Part shown: piece after piece, positions 26,131 through 34,492 of the stretch
Layout of the letters: every line of letters starts with the position of its first letter
Numbering within the stretch: the stretch's first letter is position 1
DNA from: Ohtaekwangia sp036786105
Lineage (GTDB): Bacteria; Bacteroidota; Bacteroidia; Cytophagales; Cyclobacteriaceae
Reading direction: 5' to 3'
Assembly (NCBI RefSeq): GCF_036786105.1
Contig: NZ_DAIQRQ010000004.1
Span: 1-64,000 of the forward strand
DNA: 64,000 nucleotides
The notes under the pieces: model-generated
What the model was told of the DNA's origin: nothing
Database searches by the model: none
The model's input: the letters and a program-made list of their open reading frames with translations, nothing else
Position numbers and translations under genes: made by a program

Positions 26131-26163
26131 CTATAAAGGAAGTAACTCCATCTTCCTTTATAG
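26131..26163. terminator. Bidirectional terminator between convergent genes
   Basis: CTATAAAGGAAG (26131-26142) is the exact reverse complement of CTTCCTTTATAG (26152-26163), with a 9-nt loop. It sits between the stop of the dehydrogenase (26122) and the stop of the thiolase (26180). Confidence 0.8.
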
Positions 26164-26179
26164 ATATTGCAGCAAACGA

Positions 26180-27454
26180 CTATTTCTCCATGATCATCGT
26201 AACGCCCTGACCGCCGGCTGCGCAAATTGAAATAAATCCTCTGCCCGAACCTTTTTCATGAAGCAATTTCGCCATGGTGGCTATAATTCTGCCACCGGTA
26301 GCTGCAAAAGGATGTGCGGCCGCAAGGCTGCTCCCCTTTACATTGAGCTTGCTTCTATCTATACTTCCGAGCGGTGCATCAAATCCAAACGTCTTCATAA
26401 GCTCCGCACTCTCCCATATCTTTAAGGTAGCGAGCACCTGGGCAGCAAACGCTTCATGTATCTCGTAGTAATCGAAATCCTGTAACGTAAGTCCGGCCTT
26501 CTTCAACATACGGGTAGCAGCATACACTGGCGACATCAATAAATTATGCTTATTTTTTACATACTCGATAGCGGCTACTTCTGCAAAGGTTATATAGGCT
26601 AACACCGGCAGGCCATGTTCGCGAGCCCAAGCGTCACTGGCGAGCAACACACACGAAGCACCATCCGTAAATGGCGTTGAGTTACCCGCTGTGAGCGATC
26701 CATGCTCTTTATCGAAAGCCGGTTTCAGCTTCGCCAATTTTTCGAGGCTTGTATCCTTTCTCACATTGTTATCGCGGTCCAGGCCGAGGTATGGCGTAAG
26801 CATGCCATTAAAGAAACCATCTTCATAGGCTTTCACAGCTTTCTGATGACTTTGAAATGCCAGCAGGTCCTGATCTTCGCGGGATATACCGTAATGTTTA
26901 GCCGTGATCTCGGTATGTCCACCCATCGACAGACCCGTGCGTGGTTCATCTATACCCGGTGCTTCCGGTGCCAGGTCTTTAAGGCGGATCTTCAAAAATT
27001 GTTTGATGCGGGCGCCCGTTGTTTTAGCCCTGCGTACTTCGAGCAATATCTTGCGAAGTCGTTCGCTAACCACAACAGGAACATTGCTTGTGGAGTCCAC
27101 ACCACCCGCTATACCCACTTGAATTTGTCCTTGTGCGATCTTGTTACCTATATATATAGCGGCTTCTATACCTGTGTCACAAGCCTGCTGTATATCGCAG
27201 GCTGGTGTTGCCGGATTGAGCGATGTTCCCAATACACATTCACGCATCAGGTTAAACTCGCGGGTGTGTTTTATAACAGCGCCTCCGGCAACCTCCCCCA
27301 GCAATTGGCCCTGCAGGTTGTAGCGTTCAATCAGTCCGTTAAGCGCGGCAATCATCATGTCCTGGTTGCTGGCATTAGCATAGTTGGTATTATGTCGTGC
27401 GAAGGGAATACGATTGTACCCCACTACCGCTATTTTCCCGGGAGATGCGTTCAT
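26180..27454 (-). CDS. Acetyl-CoA C-acyltransferase (thiolase, FadI-like)
   Basis: A 424-residue thiolase. Nucleophile Cys in CDIQQACDTGIEAAIYIGNK, the loop HGSLTAGNSTPFTDGASCVL, catalytic His in YYEIHEAFAAQVLATLKIW and second Cys in SICAAGGQGVTM are all present. The length and the N-terminus IAVVGYNRIPFARHNTNY fit the FadI group, which cleaves 3-ketoacyl-CoA in beta-oxidation or runs the reverse condensation. It lies 18 bp downstream of an SDR gene and after a TetR gene, so it belongs to a TetR-controlled fatty-acid-like operon. Confidence 0.93.
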   Translation of the reverse strand: MNASPGKIAVVGYNRIPFARHNTNYANASNQDMMIAALNGLIERYNLQGQLLGEVAGGAVIKHTREFNLMRECVLGTSLNPATPACDIQQACDTGIEAAIYIGNKIAQGQIQVGIAGGVDSTSNVPVVVSERLRKILLEVRRAKTTGARIKQFLKIRLKDLAPEAPGIDEPRTGLSMGGHTEITAKHYGISREDQDLLAFQSHQKAVKAYEDGFFNGMLTPYLGLDRDNNVRKDTSLEKLAKLKPAFDKEHGSLTAGNSTPFTDGASCVLLASDAWAREHGLPVLAYITFAEVAAIEYVKNKHNLLMSPVYAATRMLKKAGLTLQDFDYYEIHEAFAAQVLATLKIWESAELMKTFGFDAPLGSIDRSKLNVKGSSLAAAHPFAATGGRIIATMAKLLHEKGSGRGFISICAAGGQGVTMIMEK

Positions 27455-27472
27455 GTGTCTGTTAGATAAATG

Positions 27473-28216
27473 TTATTGAACCGGATTCAGCGCTTTCAAC
27501 GCTTCTTCAGGCGATGAAAGGTGTAATTTATAAATATAGGCTGTCTGCCCGACATGTATTTCATACACATTTTTATCGAAGGCATTGATCAGTTCTTCTG
27601 CCACTACAGACGGAGGTATACCTCTCTCACCACCAATCTCTTGTGAAAATTCCGTATTGACCAGCGGAGGCATCAATTCAAAAACTTTTACACCGCTGTT
27701 TCTCTCCAGGCTTATACGAAGCGATTGAGAATAGGAATGAAGAGCAGCTTTGCTGGCACCATACGAAGGCAGCGCGTGATTGGGAGCAATGGCCACAACG
27801 GAAGATACATTTACAATGGCAGCCTCTTGTTGTTTTTTAAGTAAGGGCAATAGCTTTTCATTCAACCGAACAATAGAAAGATAATTCGTCAGAAATTCTT
27901 CGCTGGCTTTTTCAAAAGCACCCGTCCCGTCTGAAAGGTTATGCAAGTGTGCAGCTCCGGCATTGTTAACCACTACATTGAGGGAAGGAAACTCGGCATA
28001 TAGCCTTTTCACAAGTCGCTCTACATCATCGGCCTGCGATACATCGCCAACAATAGCTGTTGCATTGGGAATTTGTGCTGCAGCACGTTCAAGACGCTCT
28101 GCATTTCTTCCGGTAATAATTACCTTGTTGCCCTTGCCGGCAAACTGCTTCGCGATTTCAAATCCGATACCAGCACTACCGCCCGTAATCAGGATTGTAT
28201 TGTTTGTTGTCTTCAT
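27473..28216 (-). CDS. Short-chain dehydrogenase/reductase, DltE-like
   Basis: A 247-residue classical SDR: ILITGGSAGIGFEIAKQFAG binds NAD(P), NVVVNNAGAAHLHN is the NNAG strand, and YGASKAALHSYS contains the YxxxK active site. The catalytic Ser is in NVSSVV. The substrate is unknown; the family name DltE comes from similarity only. The gene starts 32 bp from a perfect 20-bp palindrome that matches the site in front of tetR, so it is probably repressed by that TetR. Confidence 0.92.
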   Translation of the reverse strand: MKTTNNTILITGGSAGIGFEIAKQFAGKGNKVIITGRNAERLERAAAQIPNATAIVGDVSQADDVERLVKRLYAEFPSLNVVVNNAGAAHLHNLSDGTGAFEKASEEFLTNYLSIVRLNEKLLPLLKKQQEAAIVNVSSVVAIAPNHALPSYGASKAALHSYSQSLRISLERNSGVKVFELMPPLVNTEFSQEIGGERGIPPSVVAEELINAFDKNVYEIHVGQTAYIYKLHLSSPEEALKALNPVQ

Positions 28217-28247
28217 AGTATTTTTTTAATTGATGTTTGTTGCTATT

Positions 28248-28267
28248 TACATACCGATCGGTATGTA
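28248..28267. promoter_or_regulatory. TetR operator in front of the SDR-thiolase genes
   Basis: TACATACCGATCGGTATGTA is a perfect 20-bp palindrome. Its 14-bp core ATACCGATCGGTAT is repeated exactly at 28897-28910 in front of tetR. It lies 32 bp upstream of the SDR start and 18 bp after the tetR stop. Confidence 0.85.
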
Positions 28268-28285
28268 ATGTGTTATAAAAAAACT

Positions 28286-28873
28286 TTACAGATCGTTAAT
28301 CATTTTTTCTACCGACTTCATAACTGCTTTCAAATAGTTGATCTTGCCCGTTACCTTGCTGATCATTACGGCACCTTCGATCATGGCTACCAATGTGAGC
28401 GCCAATTCCTCCGGATCGATTGAGTTTTTAAATTCTTTGTCTTTTATACCTTTTCGTATCAGTGTAGTAATGTTGTCCTTCCATGCCAGTACTGCTGCGC
28501 TGGCCCGCTTGCGAAGTTCGGGGTGTGTATCGTCTGCATCAATGGATGTGTTTAAAATAGGGCAGCCTCCCGCAGGGAACGGATGATCCAGCACATTCCT
28601 GCCATATACTTTTGCATATACCATCAATCGCTCGCGCGATGAACTATACTTGCTCATCTCAGTCTGAATGATGGTGTTTACTGTCTTCAGATTATGATCA
28701 AAGACTGCCAGTGCAACCTCGTCTTTATTCGCGAAGTTACTGTAGATGCTTCCTTTCGTAAGACCGGTTGCTTCCTCTATGTCGGTAAGTGAAGTGCCGG
28801 CAAAACCTTTCTTATTGAACACGGGTGCCGTTTTCTCTATAATGAATGCCCGGGTTTGTTCGGCTTTTGACAT
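28286..28873 (-). CDS. TetR/AcrR-family repressor
   Basis: A 195-residue TetR protein: FIIEKTAPVFNKKGFAGTSL then DIEEATGLTKGSIYSNFANK is the helix-turn-helix, followed by an all-helical ligand domain. Ligand unknown; the operon content (SDR, thiolase) suggests an acyl-CoA or fatty-acid-like compound. Palindromic sites at 28897-28910 (23 bp upstream of its start) and 28248-28267 point to autorepression and control of the downstream genes. Confidence 0.93.
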   Translation of the reverse strand: MSKAEQTRAFIIEKTAPVFNKKGFAGTSLTDIEEATGLTKGSIYSNFANKDEVALAVFDHNLKTVNTIIQTEMSKYSSSRERLMVYAKVYGRNVLDHPFPAGGCPILNTSIDADDTHPELRKRASAAVLAWKDNITTLIRKGIKDKEFKNSIDPEELALTLVAMIEGAVMISKVTGKINYLKAVMKSVEKMINDL

Positions 28874-28896
28874 ACAAATGCTTTTAAAGTAATTTA

Positions 28897-28910
28897 ATAC
28901 CGATCGGTAT
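28897..28910. promoter_or_regulatory. TetR operator in front of tetR
   Basis: ATACCGATCGGTAT, a perfect 14-bp palindrome identical to the core of the site at 28248-28267, located 23 bp upstream of the TetR start codon. Confidence 0.85.
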
Positions 28911-28973
28911 GATTTTAAAACGCAGGCAATCGGCCAAAAGTTTTCCTTGTTTAAATATTTTCATAAAAAATAA

Positions 28974-28998
28974 AGGCCTCTCCCGCTTGGAGAAGCCT
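28974..28998 (-). terminator. Terminator after the DinB gene
   Basis: On the minus strand AGGCTTCTCC and GGAGAGGCCT form a hairpin followed by TTTATTTTTT. It lies about 30 bp past the stop of the DinB-like gene and separates it from tetR. Confidence 0.8.
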
Positions 28999-29029
28999 GC
29001 TTCTGTTTGCTGCAGAATTATTAAATTTT

Positions 29030-29542
29030 TCAGTTACGATCCCAGAACGGAGGCGGTGCAATGCCGAGCGAACGGAGGTATACATACGCCTGACCACGGT
29101 GGTGTATTTCATTATCGATCCAGTAGAAAACTATAAAATGCATGGGAGCCTCGTACTGGCCGAAGGCAACATCCACCTCCTGAAAGCGGTGTGGCGGTAT
29201 CTGTGGCCATAGTTCGTTGATTTTGTCAGTAGTCTCATCCCAAAGACGGAGAACTTCGGCACGGGTTGAAGGAGCGCGTTTTGAAAAAAGAGCATTGGCC
29301 TCCTCACCAGACACCCATTTGCCGGTAATCAGTCCTTCCAGTCCCGGCACGGCCATACCCAGCATCTCCATCACCATGTCAGCAAAGGGGCGCATACCGC
29401 CAACGGAGTAGTTGAAAAATTTATCTTCCGGAAATGCCTCGATCACTCTTCGCGTAACCCGGCGGTGGCCCTGCCAGTGTTCCAAAAGATTTTCCGGGGT
29501 GATCACTACATGTTCTTTGGTTTCAATCTCATTGTTTTTCAT
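29030..29542 (-). CDS. DinB-family protein
   Basis: A 170-residue four-helix-bundle protein from ATG 29542. HWQGHRRVTRRVIEAFPEDK with SVGGMRPFADMVMEMLGMA is the first half, and FIVFYWIDNEIHHRGQAYVY with the two metal-binding His residues is typical of DinB/YfiT. Such proteins are metal-dependent hydrolases or thiol-S-transferases, often induced by stress. The final motif LGIAPPPFWDRN is common in Bacteroidota members. An upstream frame extension to 29590 adds a polar stretch not seen in the family, so I used the internal start. Confidence 0.88.
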   Translation of the reverse strand: MKNNEIETKEHVVITPENLLEHWQGHRRVTRRVIEAFPEDKFFNYSVGGMRPFADMVMEMLGMAVPGLEGLITGKWVSGEEANALFSKRAPSTRAEVLRLWDETTDKINELWPQIPPHRFQEVDVAFGQYEAPMHFIVFYWIDNEIHHRGQAYVYLRSLGIAPPPFWDRN

Positions 29543-29840
29543 ATACTTATGGGTTTGAGTTTTAATGTTCGTCTGAATTTGATACTTCAAAGTAAATCAC
29601 AGCGTGTGACAGCCTTATGTCAGTATAAAAACCGGCCTGTAAATTTTCTTTCAAAAAAAAATGTGATAACATGTGAAGGTTACCGCTTCCAAAGCAGCAG
29701 GAGTGTCAGATAAATGTTATGTTATCCTTTATGTGAAGAATAATTTTACCTAATTCCGAGTGATCAAACATGCATTACCGAACGCCATCTTCTTTATACC
29801 TTTGAGCTGCCAAATCCTGATTTAACTCACCATCCTGAAC

Positions 29841-31253
29841 ATGACCACACAACCGGCAGTCCGTTTTTTTAAAGACATCAGATTCTGGATTCTCTTTTTC
29901 TTTCTCATCCGCATGTACGGCATAACCTTTCCTCCGCTGGAAGTGGGACATAACTGGCGCCAAACGGACGGGTTGATGATCGCACGCAATTTTTATGAGC
30001 ACAATGCCAATATTTTATATCCGACTGTAGATGTAGCCGGAGACAAATCAGGAATTGTAGGTTGTGAATTTCCGCTCCTCAATTATATAGTGTACCTCAT
30101 ATCGCTGGTTTTCGGATATGACCACTGGTATGGCAGAATTGTGGTGTTACTTTTCTCATCACTGGGTGTTTTCTTCTTTCACCGCCTTATCCGCAAGTAC
30201 TTTGGCGAATCGGTAGCTTTTAATGCAGCTATTATTCTGCTGGTATCATTCTGGTTTTCACATTCGCGCAAAAATATACCTGACATTTTCGGAGTGTCGT
30301 TGTGTATGACAGGATTATACTTTGTACTCGCTTACCTGGAGGAAGGAAAATGGCATCGGGTAGTACTCTACTTTTTATTGGCGCTGGCGGGGTGTCTGGC
30401 GAAAGTTACTGCCGCCTCGGTTCTCTCGGTGTTATTAATTCCTTTCTTTAATAAAGATATTACTTTACCCAGAAAGGCATTGGTTGCTTTCGTTTCGGTA
30501 GCCATACTGCTGGGTATATATGGGTGGTACTTTGTATGGGTTCCACACCTGAATGCTGTACATGGTTTCGGTGAACACTTCTCTATGGGCACAACGTTTA
30601 GCGAAGGAGCAAAATCATTTTTTGAAAGTCTGCCAAAGATTTCAAAGCGATTCTACGATACTGCTATGAAGTATAGCGGCTTCCTGGCTTTTCTAACGGG
30701 TCTTTTCTTTTTGATACGGAAGAAGCAATGGCTCCCGTTTGTTGTTTTTATACTGCCATTCCTGTCGTTTATGGTTGTGCTGATCAAGACCGGCTCCAGT
30801 ATCATTGGTGATACTTACTATATTCTTACCGTAATTCCCTGTATGGCATTTATAGCTGGGTATGGATTGGCGCAAATAGAAAACAAAAAAATTGTAGCAG
30901 CACTGCTTGTCATCATTGCTGTAGAAGGTATAGCCGATCAGATCTATGATTTCAGAATACGCCAGCCCTGGAAGTCGGTAGGAGAACTGGAAACCATTAT
31001 GGATAGCATTTCACAACGTAATGACCTTATAGCCATTAACAGTGAAGTTAATAACCCAACGCTCATGTACTTTGCCCACAGACGAGGATGGACGCAAAAC
31101 AGTGATTTCTTCTTGCATGCAGAGAATGTAAATGATATACGCTCAAAAGGATGTAAATTTATAGTGATTGCCAAGGAACAATACGGCAATGTAGCGCTCA
31201 CGTTTCCTATCGTTCACGAATCGCAGTACTTTAAAATATATAAGCTTAACTGA
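29841..31253 (+). CDS. GT39-type membrane glycosyltransferase (ArnT-like)
   Basis: A 470-residue protein with about 10 membrane helices. The first periplasmic loop holds EVGHNWRQTDGLMIARNFYE, the acidic loop expected to bind the lipid-linked sugar donor in GT39/GT83-type C-fold enzymes. It should move a sugar from a polyprenyl-phosphate carrier to an outer-face acceptor. The next two genes encode a GT2 that could load the carrier and a deacetylase, an order like arnC-arnD-arnT functions. The three genes are within 31 bp of each other or overlap. Confidence 0.85.
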   Translation: MTTQPAVRFFKDIRFWILFFFLIRMYGITFPPLEVGHNWRQTDGLMIARNFYEHNANILYPTVDVAGDKSGIVGCEFPLLNYIVYLISLVFGYDHWYGRIVVLLFSSLGVFFFHRLIRKYFGESVAFNAAIILLVSFWFSHSRKNIPDIFGVSLCMTGLYFVLAYLEEGKWHRVVLYFLLALAGCLAKVTAASVLSVLLIPFFNKDITLPRKALVAFVSVAILLGIYGWYFVWVPHLNAVHGFGEHFSMGTTFSEGAKSFFESLPKISKRFYDTAMKYSGFLAFLTGLFFLIRKKQWLPFVVFILPFLSFMVVLIKTGSSIIGDTYYILTVIPCMAFIAGYGLAQIENKKIVAALLVIIAVEGIADQIYDFRIRQPWKSVGELETIMDSISQRNDLIAINSEVNNPTLMYFAHRRGWTQNSDFFLHAENVNDIRSKGCKFIVIAKEQYGNVALTFPIVHESQYFKIYKLN

Positions 31254-31283
31254 TCGTTCGCCAGTCTGTAAATACAACTCCTG

Positions 31284-32261
31284 ATGTCGCGCCCCATAAC
31301 GAAAAAGATCTCGATCATTATACCTGTCTTCAACGAAGCCACTAACATTACTCCGCTTTACCGGGAATTGATGGAAGTGTTCGCCAACATACGCTATGAA
31401 TATGAATTAATATTCGTAGACGATGGCAGCACCGATAACTCACTGGCGGCAATCAAAGCACTGGCACAAGCCAATGCGCGGGTGTTCTATATTGAGCTTT
31501 CGCGAAATTTTGGCCACCAGTATGCATTAAAGGCAGGCCTGGACATATCCAACGGCGATTGCGTTATTTCGATGGATTGCGATCTGCAACATCCTCCGGA
31601 AGTTATACTTCAATTGATAGCCAAATGGGAAGAGGGTTTTGATGTAGTGTATACGCGAAGGCTTGAAGACAAAAAATTACCCTGGCTGAAAAGAAAGACT
31701 TCGTTGTTTTTCTATTCCCTGCTGAACAGGCTCTCTGATATACAACTGGAGAACGGCACAGCCGATTTCCGCTTGATGAACCGGAATGTGCTGAATGCTT
31801 TTACCTATCTGAACGAAAACGAGTTTTTTATACGAGGGTTGATTAAATGGGCCGGCTTTCGACAGATTGCCATTGAATATACCCCTCGCGAGCGCTACTC
31901 AGGCGACAGCAAGTATAATCTGAAAAAGATGATGTCGTTTGCACTGCGCGGCATTACTTCTTTCAGCGTTAAACCGCTGCAAATGATCGCCTACCTGGGG
32001 CTTACACTTTTTGTCATATCGCTGATCCTGATTCCCTATGCACTCATCAGCTTTTTACTCGGAGCAACTGTATCCGGCTGGACGTCCATGATGATTACGA
32101 TTATATTCTTTGGAAGTCTGCAATTACTGATGATGGGCATTATCGGTATATATCTCAGCAAGCTGGTGATCCAGTCGAAACAACGCCCGCTATACTTTAT
32201 TCGCGAAACCAATTATGATCGCTCCGAGCCCTACGATAAACAACGTGTTATAAAAGGATGA
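31284..32261 (+). CDS. GT2 family polyprenyl-phosphate glycosyltransferase (ArnC/DPM1-like)
   Basis: A 325-residue enzyme: ISIIIPVFNEATNITPLYRE opens the GT-A fold, YELIFVDDGSTDNSLAAIKA and VISMDCDLQHPPEVILQLI provide the DD and DxD-like nucleotide-sugar site, and two C-terminal membrane helices (about 235-300) anchor it. The family (GtrB, ArnC, DPM1) transfers sugar from a nucleotide donor to undecaprenyl phosphate at the inner leaflet. The stop codon overlaps the next start (ATGA), so it is translationally coupled to the deacetylase. Confidence 0.93.
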   Translation: MSRPITKKISIIIPVFNEATNITPLYRELMEVFANIRYEYELIFVDDGSTDNSLAAIKALAQANARVFYIELSRNFGHQYALKAGLDISNGDCVISMDCDLQHPPEVILQLIAKWEEGFDVVYTRRLEDKKLPWLKRKTSLFFYSLLNRLSDIQLENGTADFRLMNRNVLNAFTYLNENEFFIRGLIKWAGFRQIAIEYTPRERYSGDSKYNLKKMMSFALRGITSFSVKPLQMIAYLGLTLFVISLILIPYALISFLLGATVSGWTSMMITIIFFGSLQLLMMGIIGIYLSKLVIQSKQRPLYFIRETNYDRSEPYDKQRVIKG

Positions 32262-33043
32262 AAACCGTTCTGCTCTCTTTTGATATTGAAGAATTTGACA
32301 TGCCGCTGGAGTATAGCCGGAATATACTGTTCGATCAGCAGATCGCAGTATCTACGCAAGGTACCCGGGCTATACTGGATATTTTAAAGCAACAGCAGGT
32401 TCCTGCTACATTCTTTAGCACGGTTGTATTTGCATCGCATGCAAAAGAACTCATTTACAGAATTCGCGAAGAGGGACATGAGCTGGCATCGCACGGATAT
32501 TATCATTCGGCTTTTGAGAATGAACATCTGCTGCAGTCGCGACTTGAATTGGAAAAATTATCGGGCAAAGCTGTAACAGGTTTTCGTATGGCCCGTATGA
32601 TGCCGGTTGATGACCGTGCTATTGAACAAGCCGGCTATCAGTATAATTCATCACTCAACCCGGTATATCTTCCCGGCCGGTATAATAATTTCTTCAAGCC
32701 GCGCACGCTCTTCAAAACCCATTCTCTGGTTCAGTTACCGGCTTCGGCTACACCTGTCATGCGATTCCCGCTCTTCTGGCTTTCATTTCACAATCTGCCT
32801 CTGTGGCTATATAAGTCGGCCTGCAGGCGCACTATGAACCGCGATCAATATCTGAATATATACTTTCATCCCTGGGAATTTACAGACCTGACGCATTCAG
32901 AATATGGATTACCAAAATTTGTATCAAAGAACTCTGGAACCAGAATGATCGCCCGGTTCAATGAACTGATTACCTGGATGAAGGATCAAGGTTATACATT
33001 TAATACCATCGCTGGATTTCTTGCCGGCAGGAAACAATCATAA
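32258..33043 (+). CDS. Polysaccharide deacetylase with DUF3473-like C-terminus
   Basis: A 261-residue NodB-fold enzyme. TVLLSFDIEEFDMPLEY is motif 1 (catalytic and metal Asp), GHELASHGYYHS is motif 2 (HxxxH), and LNIYFHPWEFTD is the late His motif typical of the DUF3473 type. It removes N-acetyl or N-formyl groups from a carbohydrate. Given the overlap with the GT2 gene, a lipid-linked sugar is the likely substrate, as with ArnD. No signal peptide is visible, so it acts on the cytoplasmic side or is loosely associated. Confidence 0.9.
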   Translation: MKTVLLSFDIEEFDMPLEYSRNILFDQQIAVSTQGTRAILDILKQQQVPATFFSTVVFASHAKELIYRIREEGHELASHGYYHSAFENEHLLQSRLELEKLSGKAVTGFRMARMMPVDDRAIEQAGYQYNSSLNPVYLPGRYNNFFKPRTLFKTHSLVQLPASATPVMRFPLFWLSFHNLPLWLYKSACRRTMNRDQYLNIYFHPWEFTDLTHSEYGLPKFVSKNSGTRMIARFNELITWMKDQGYTFNTIAGFLAGRKQS

Positions 33044-33060
33044 CCTAAATACAAATCAGT

Positions 33061-34125
33061 TTATTGCTGCCTACTGCCAGGAATAAAAAACCGAAGTAAC
33101 AAGGCTGCCAGTTCCTCTTCAGATGTCGTAGCGAAAAAATCAAACTCTTGTCGGATGATATAGTCTGAATAAAAATCAGGGTCATGTACAGGAGATTGTG
33201 GCGCATATACCGGCACACACTGCAACAAGTGATATTGCCCGTCACGAACATCGAACACAATAACAGGGTTCAGTATATCTTCGGATTGTTCAGGAAAATG
33301 CATCATCACCGGAAAATCAAACAATGCAGCATCTTTCAGCTCTGGAAAAAGACCGGCATCAAAAAATTCATACTTCATCACTTTGCCTATCAAACCTGCA
33401 GGTATTAGCAATTGCTGTAACGCTCTTAGTTTTTTCCACATCACCTGGTAAGGATCATTATCGGGTGAGAATATATCTACGGACACCCATTTTTGTGAAC
33501 TGAGTTGCAGAAATTCAAGAGCCGGCCGGCCGATGGAAAGTTTATAATCGAATGCGGGATAACCCGGAACAAAGTAGCCGGGATAGAAATATTGCATCTG
33601 TTGTTTACGACAATAATCGATCTTCTGGTAGATAATATACTTGCCGAGACTATATTTCTTATAGTCGGGATCGTAAACCGAAACGATGCCTGCAGCACTT
33701 TTATACCCCCTATCAAAATAGCCAATCGCGATCAGTTTCTCACCATCGTATAGCGCTACCTCCTGAGTGGTATAAATATTTCCCGGTCGGGCTTCATGAA
33801 ACAGCAGTTGTGTAAGGGAAGCCATCGGCTCAAAAGGGAGCTGTGCTTTATAGCGGGCATAGAGCGTTTCTTTCTCCGGAGTTATTGAAGCCGGTTGTAT
33901 AACCGTTCGGAAAGATGCATTCCGCTTGATAATCTTCTGCAAGCCATTATCGGCCGAAAATTTTTCCAATACAATGCGCAGCCAGAGGGCACTGTAAAAT
34001 TGATTTTTAAAGTGAACAAAGTTGGTAGTAAAGACATTCTGCCGCATACGAAACCAACCTCGTTCCAGGTATGCATCCAACTGTTCAGGACGGAGAAATT
34101 CAGGGCATTCAACTTGGGCAAACAT
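33061..34125 (-). CDS. Arginyl-tRNA-protein-transferase-like (GNAT-fold) protein
   Basis: A 354-residue protein from ATG 34125 (a TTG at 34155 is possible). CPEFLRPEQLDAYLERGWFR with NVFTTNFV resembles the N-terminus of Ate1/Bpt-type transferases, and FDRGYKSAAGIVSVYDPDYK, SLGKYIIYQKIDYCRKQQ, FYPGYFVPGYPAFDYKL is the GNAT-like core with the pattern DP-x-x-x-x-x-S-L-G of leucyl/arginyl transferases. The classical N-terminal Cys cluster is not evident; the C-terminal 130 residues are unlike Bpt. It may add an amino acid to protein N-termini, which is inference. It is convergent with the deacetylase gene. Confidence 0.7.
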   Translation of the reverse strand: MFAQVECPEFLRPEQLDAYLERGWFRMRQNVFTTNFVHFKNQFYSALWLRIVLEKFSADNGLQKIIKRNASFRTVIQPASITPEKETLYARYKAQLPFEPMASLTQLLFHEARPGNIYTTQEVALYDGEKLIAIGYFDRGYKSAAGIVSVYDPDYKKYSLGKYIIYQKIDYCRKQQMQYFYPGYFVPGYPAFDYKLSIGRPALEFLQLSSQKWVSVDIFSPDNDPYQVMWKKLRALQQLLIPAGLIGKVMKYEFFDAGLFPELKDAALFDFPVMMHFPEQSEDILNPVIVFDVRDGQYHLLQCVPVYAPQSPVHDPDFYSDYIIRQEFDFFATTSEEELAALLLRFFIPGSRQQ

Positions 34126-34273
34126 CTCGATCAATTGGCCATTATGCACTCGCAAATAAACAGCATTAAATGTATTTGTGCTGAAGAATATTATCTGAAA
34201 ACTCTTTCAATCCAGCGTTATTTAAAATTGACCGGCATCATTTTTTAGACTACCCTGTTAATTCATAAATACT

Positions 34274-34492
34274 ATGAGCCAGGCATTTGTACGTGAAAAC
34301 GATGATTTGTGGCTGCACGATGTTGCCCCCACGCTCAATGCGCTTATCATTTTCCTGACGCGTGAAAATGGAGGCGTTCGTGTATATGAGCAGAAAAGCT
34401 TTACAGATGTATCGGGTAAAGAAGTGCACCTGATGAGCAACGGTCTTTCCTATGCAAAAGATGATCGTGGTAAGTGGGAGGTAGTAGTATAA
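34274..34492 (+). CDS. Small conserved protein of unknown function
   Basis: A 72-residue soluble protein: NALIIFLTRENGGVRVYEQK then HLMSNGLSYAKDDRGKWEVV. A compact beta-rich fold is likely from the alternating pattern. I believe that similar proteins occur in other Cytophagales, but I cannot name a family. The stop directly abuts the stop of nhaA on the other strand, so the two genes are convergent without a gap. Confidence 0.6.
   Translation: MSQAFVRENDDLWLHDVAPTLNALIIFLTRENGGVRVYEQKSFTDVSGKEVHLMSNGLSYAKDDRGKWEVVV

Noticed and set aside
26702..27469. 255-codon frame antisense to the thiolase gene
   Set aside because: Cys/His-rich composition without any domain, fully opposite to a gene with all catalytic motifs.
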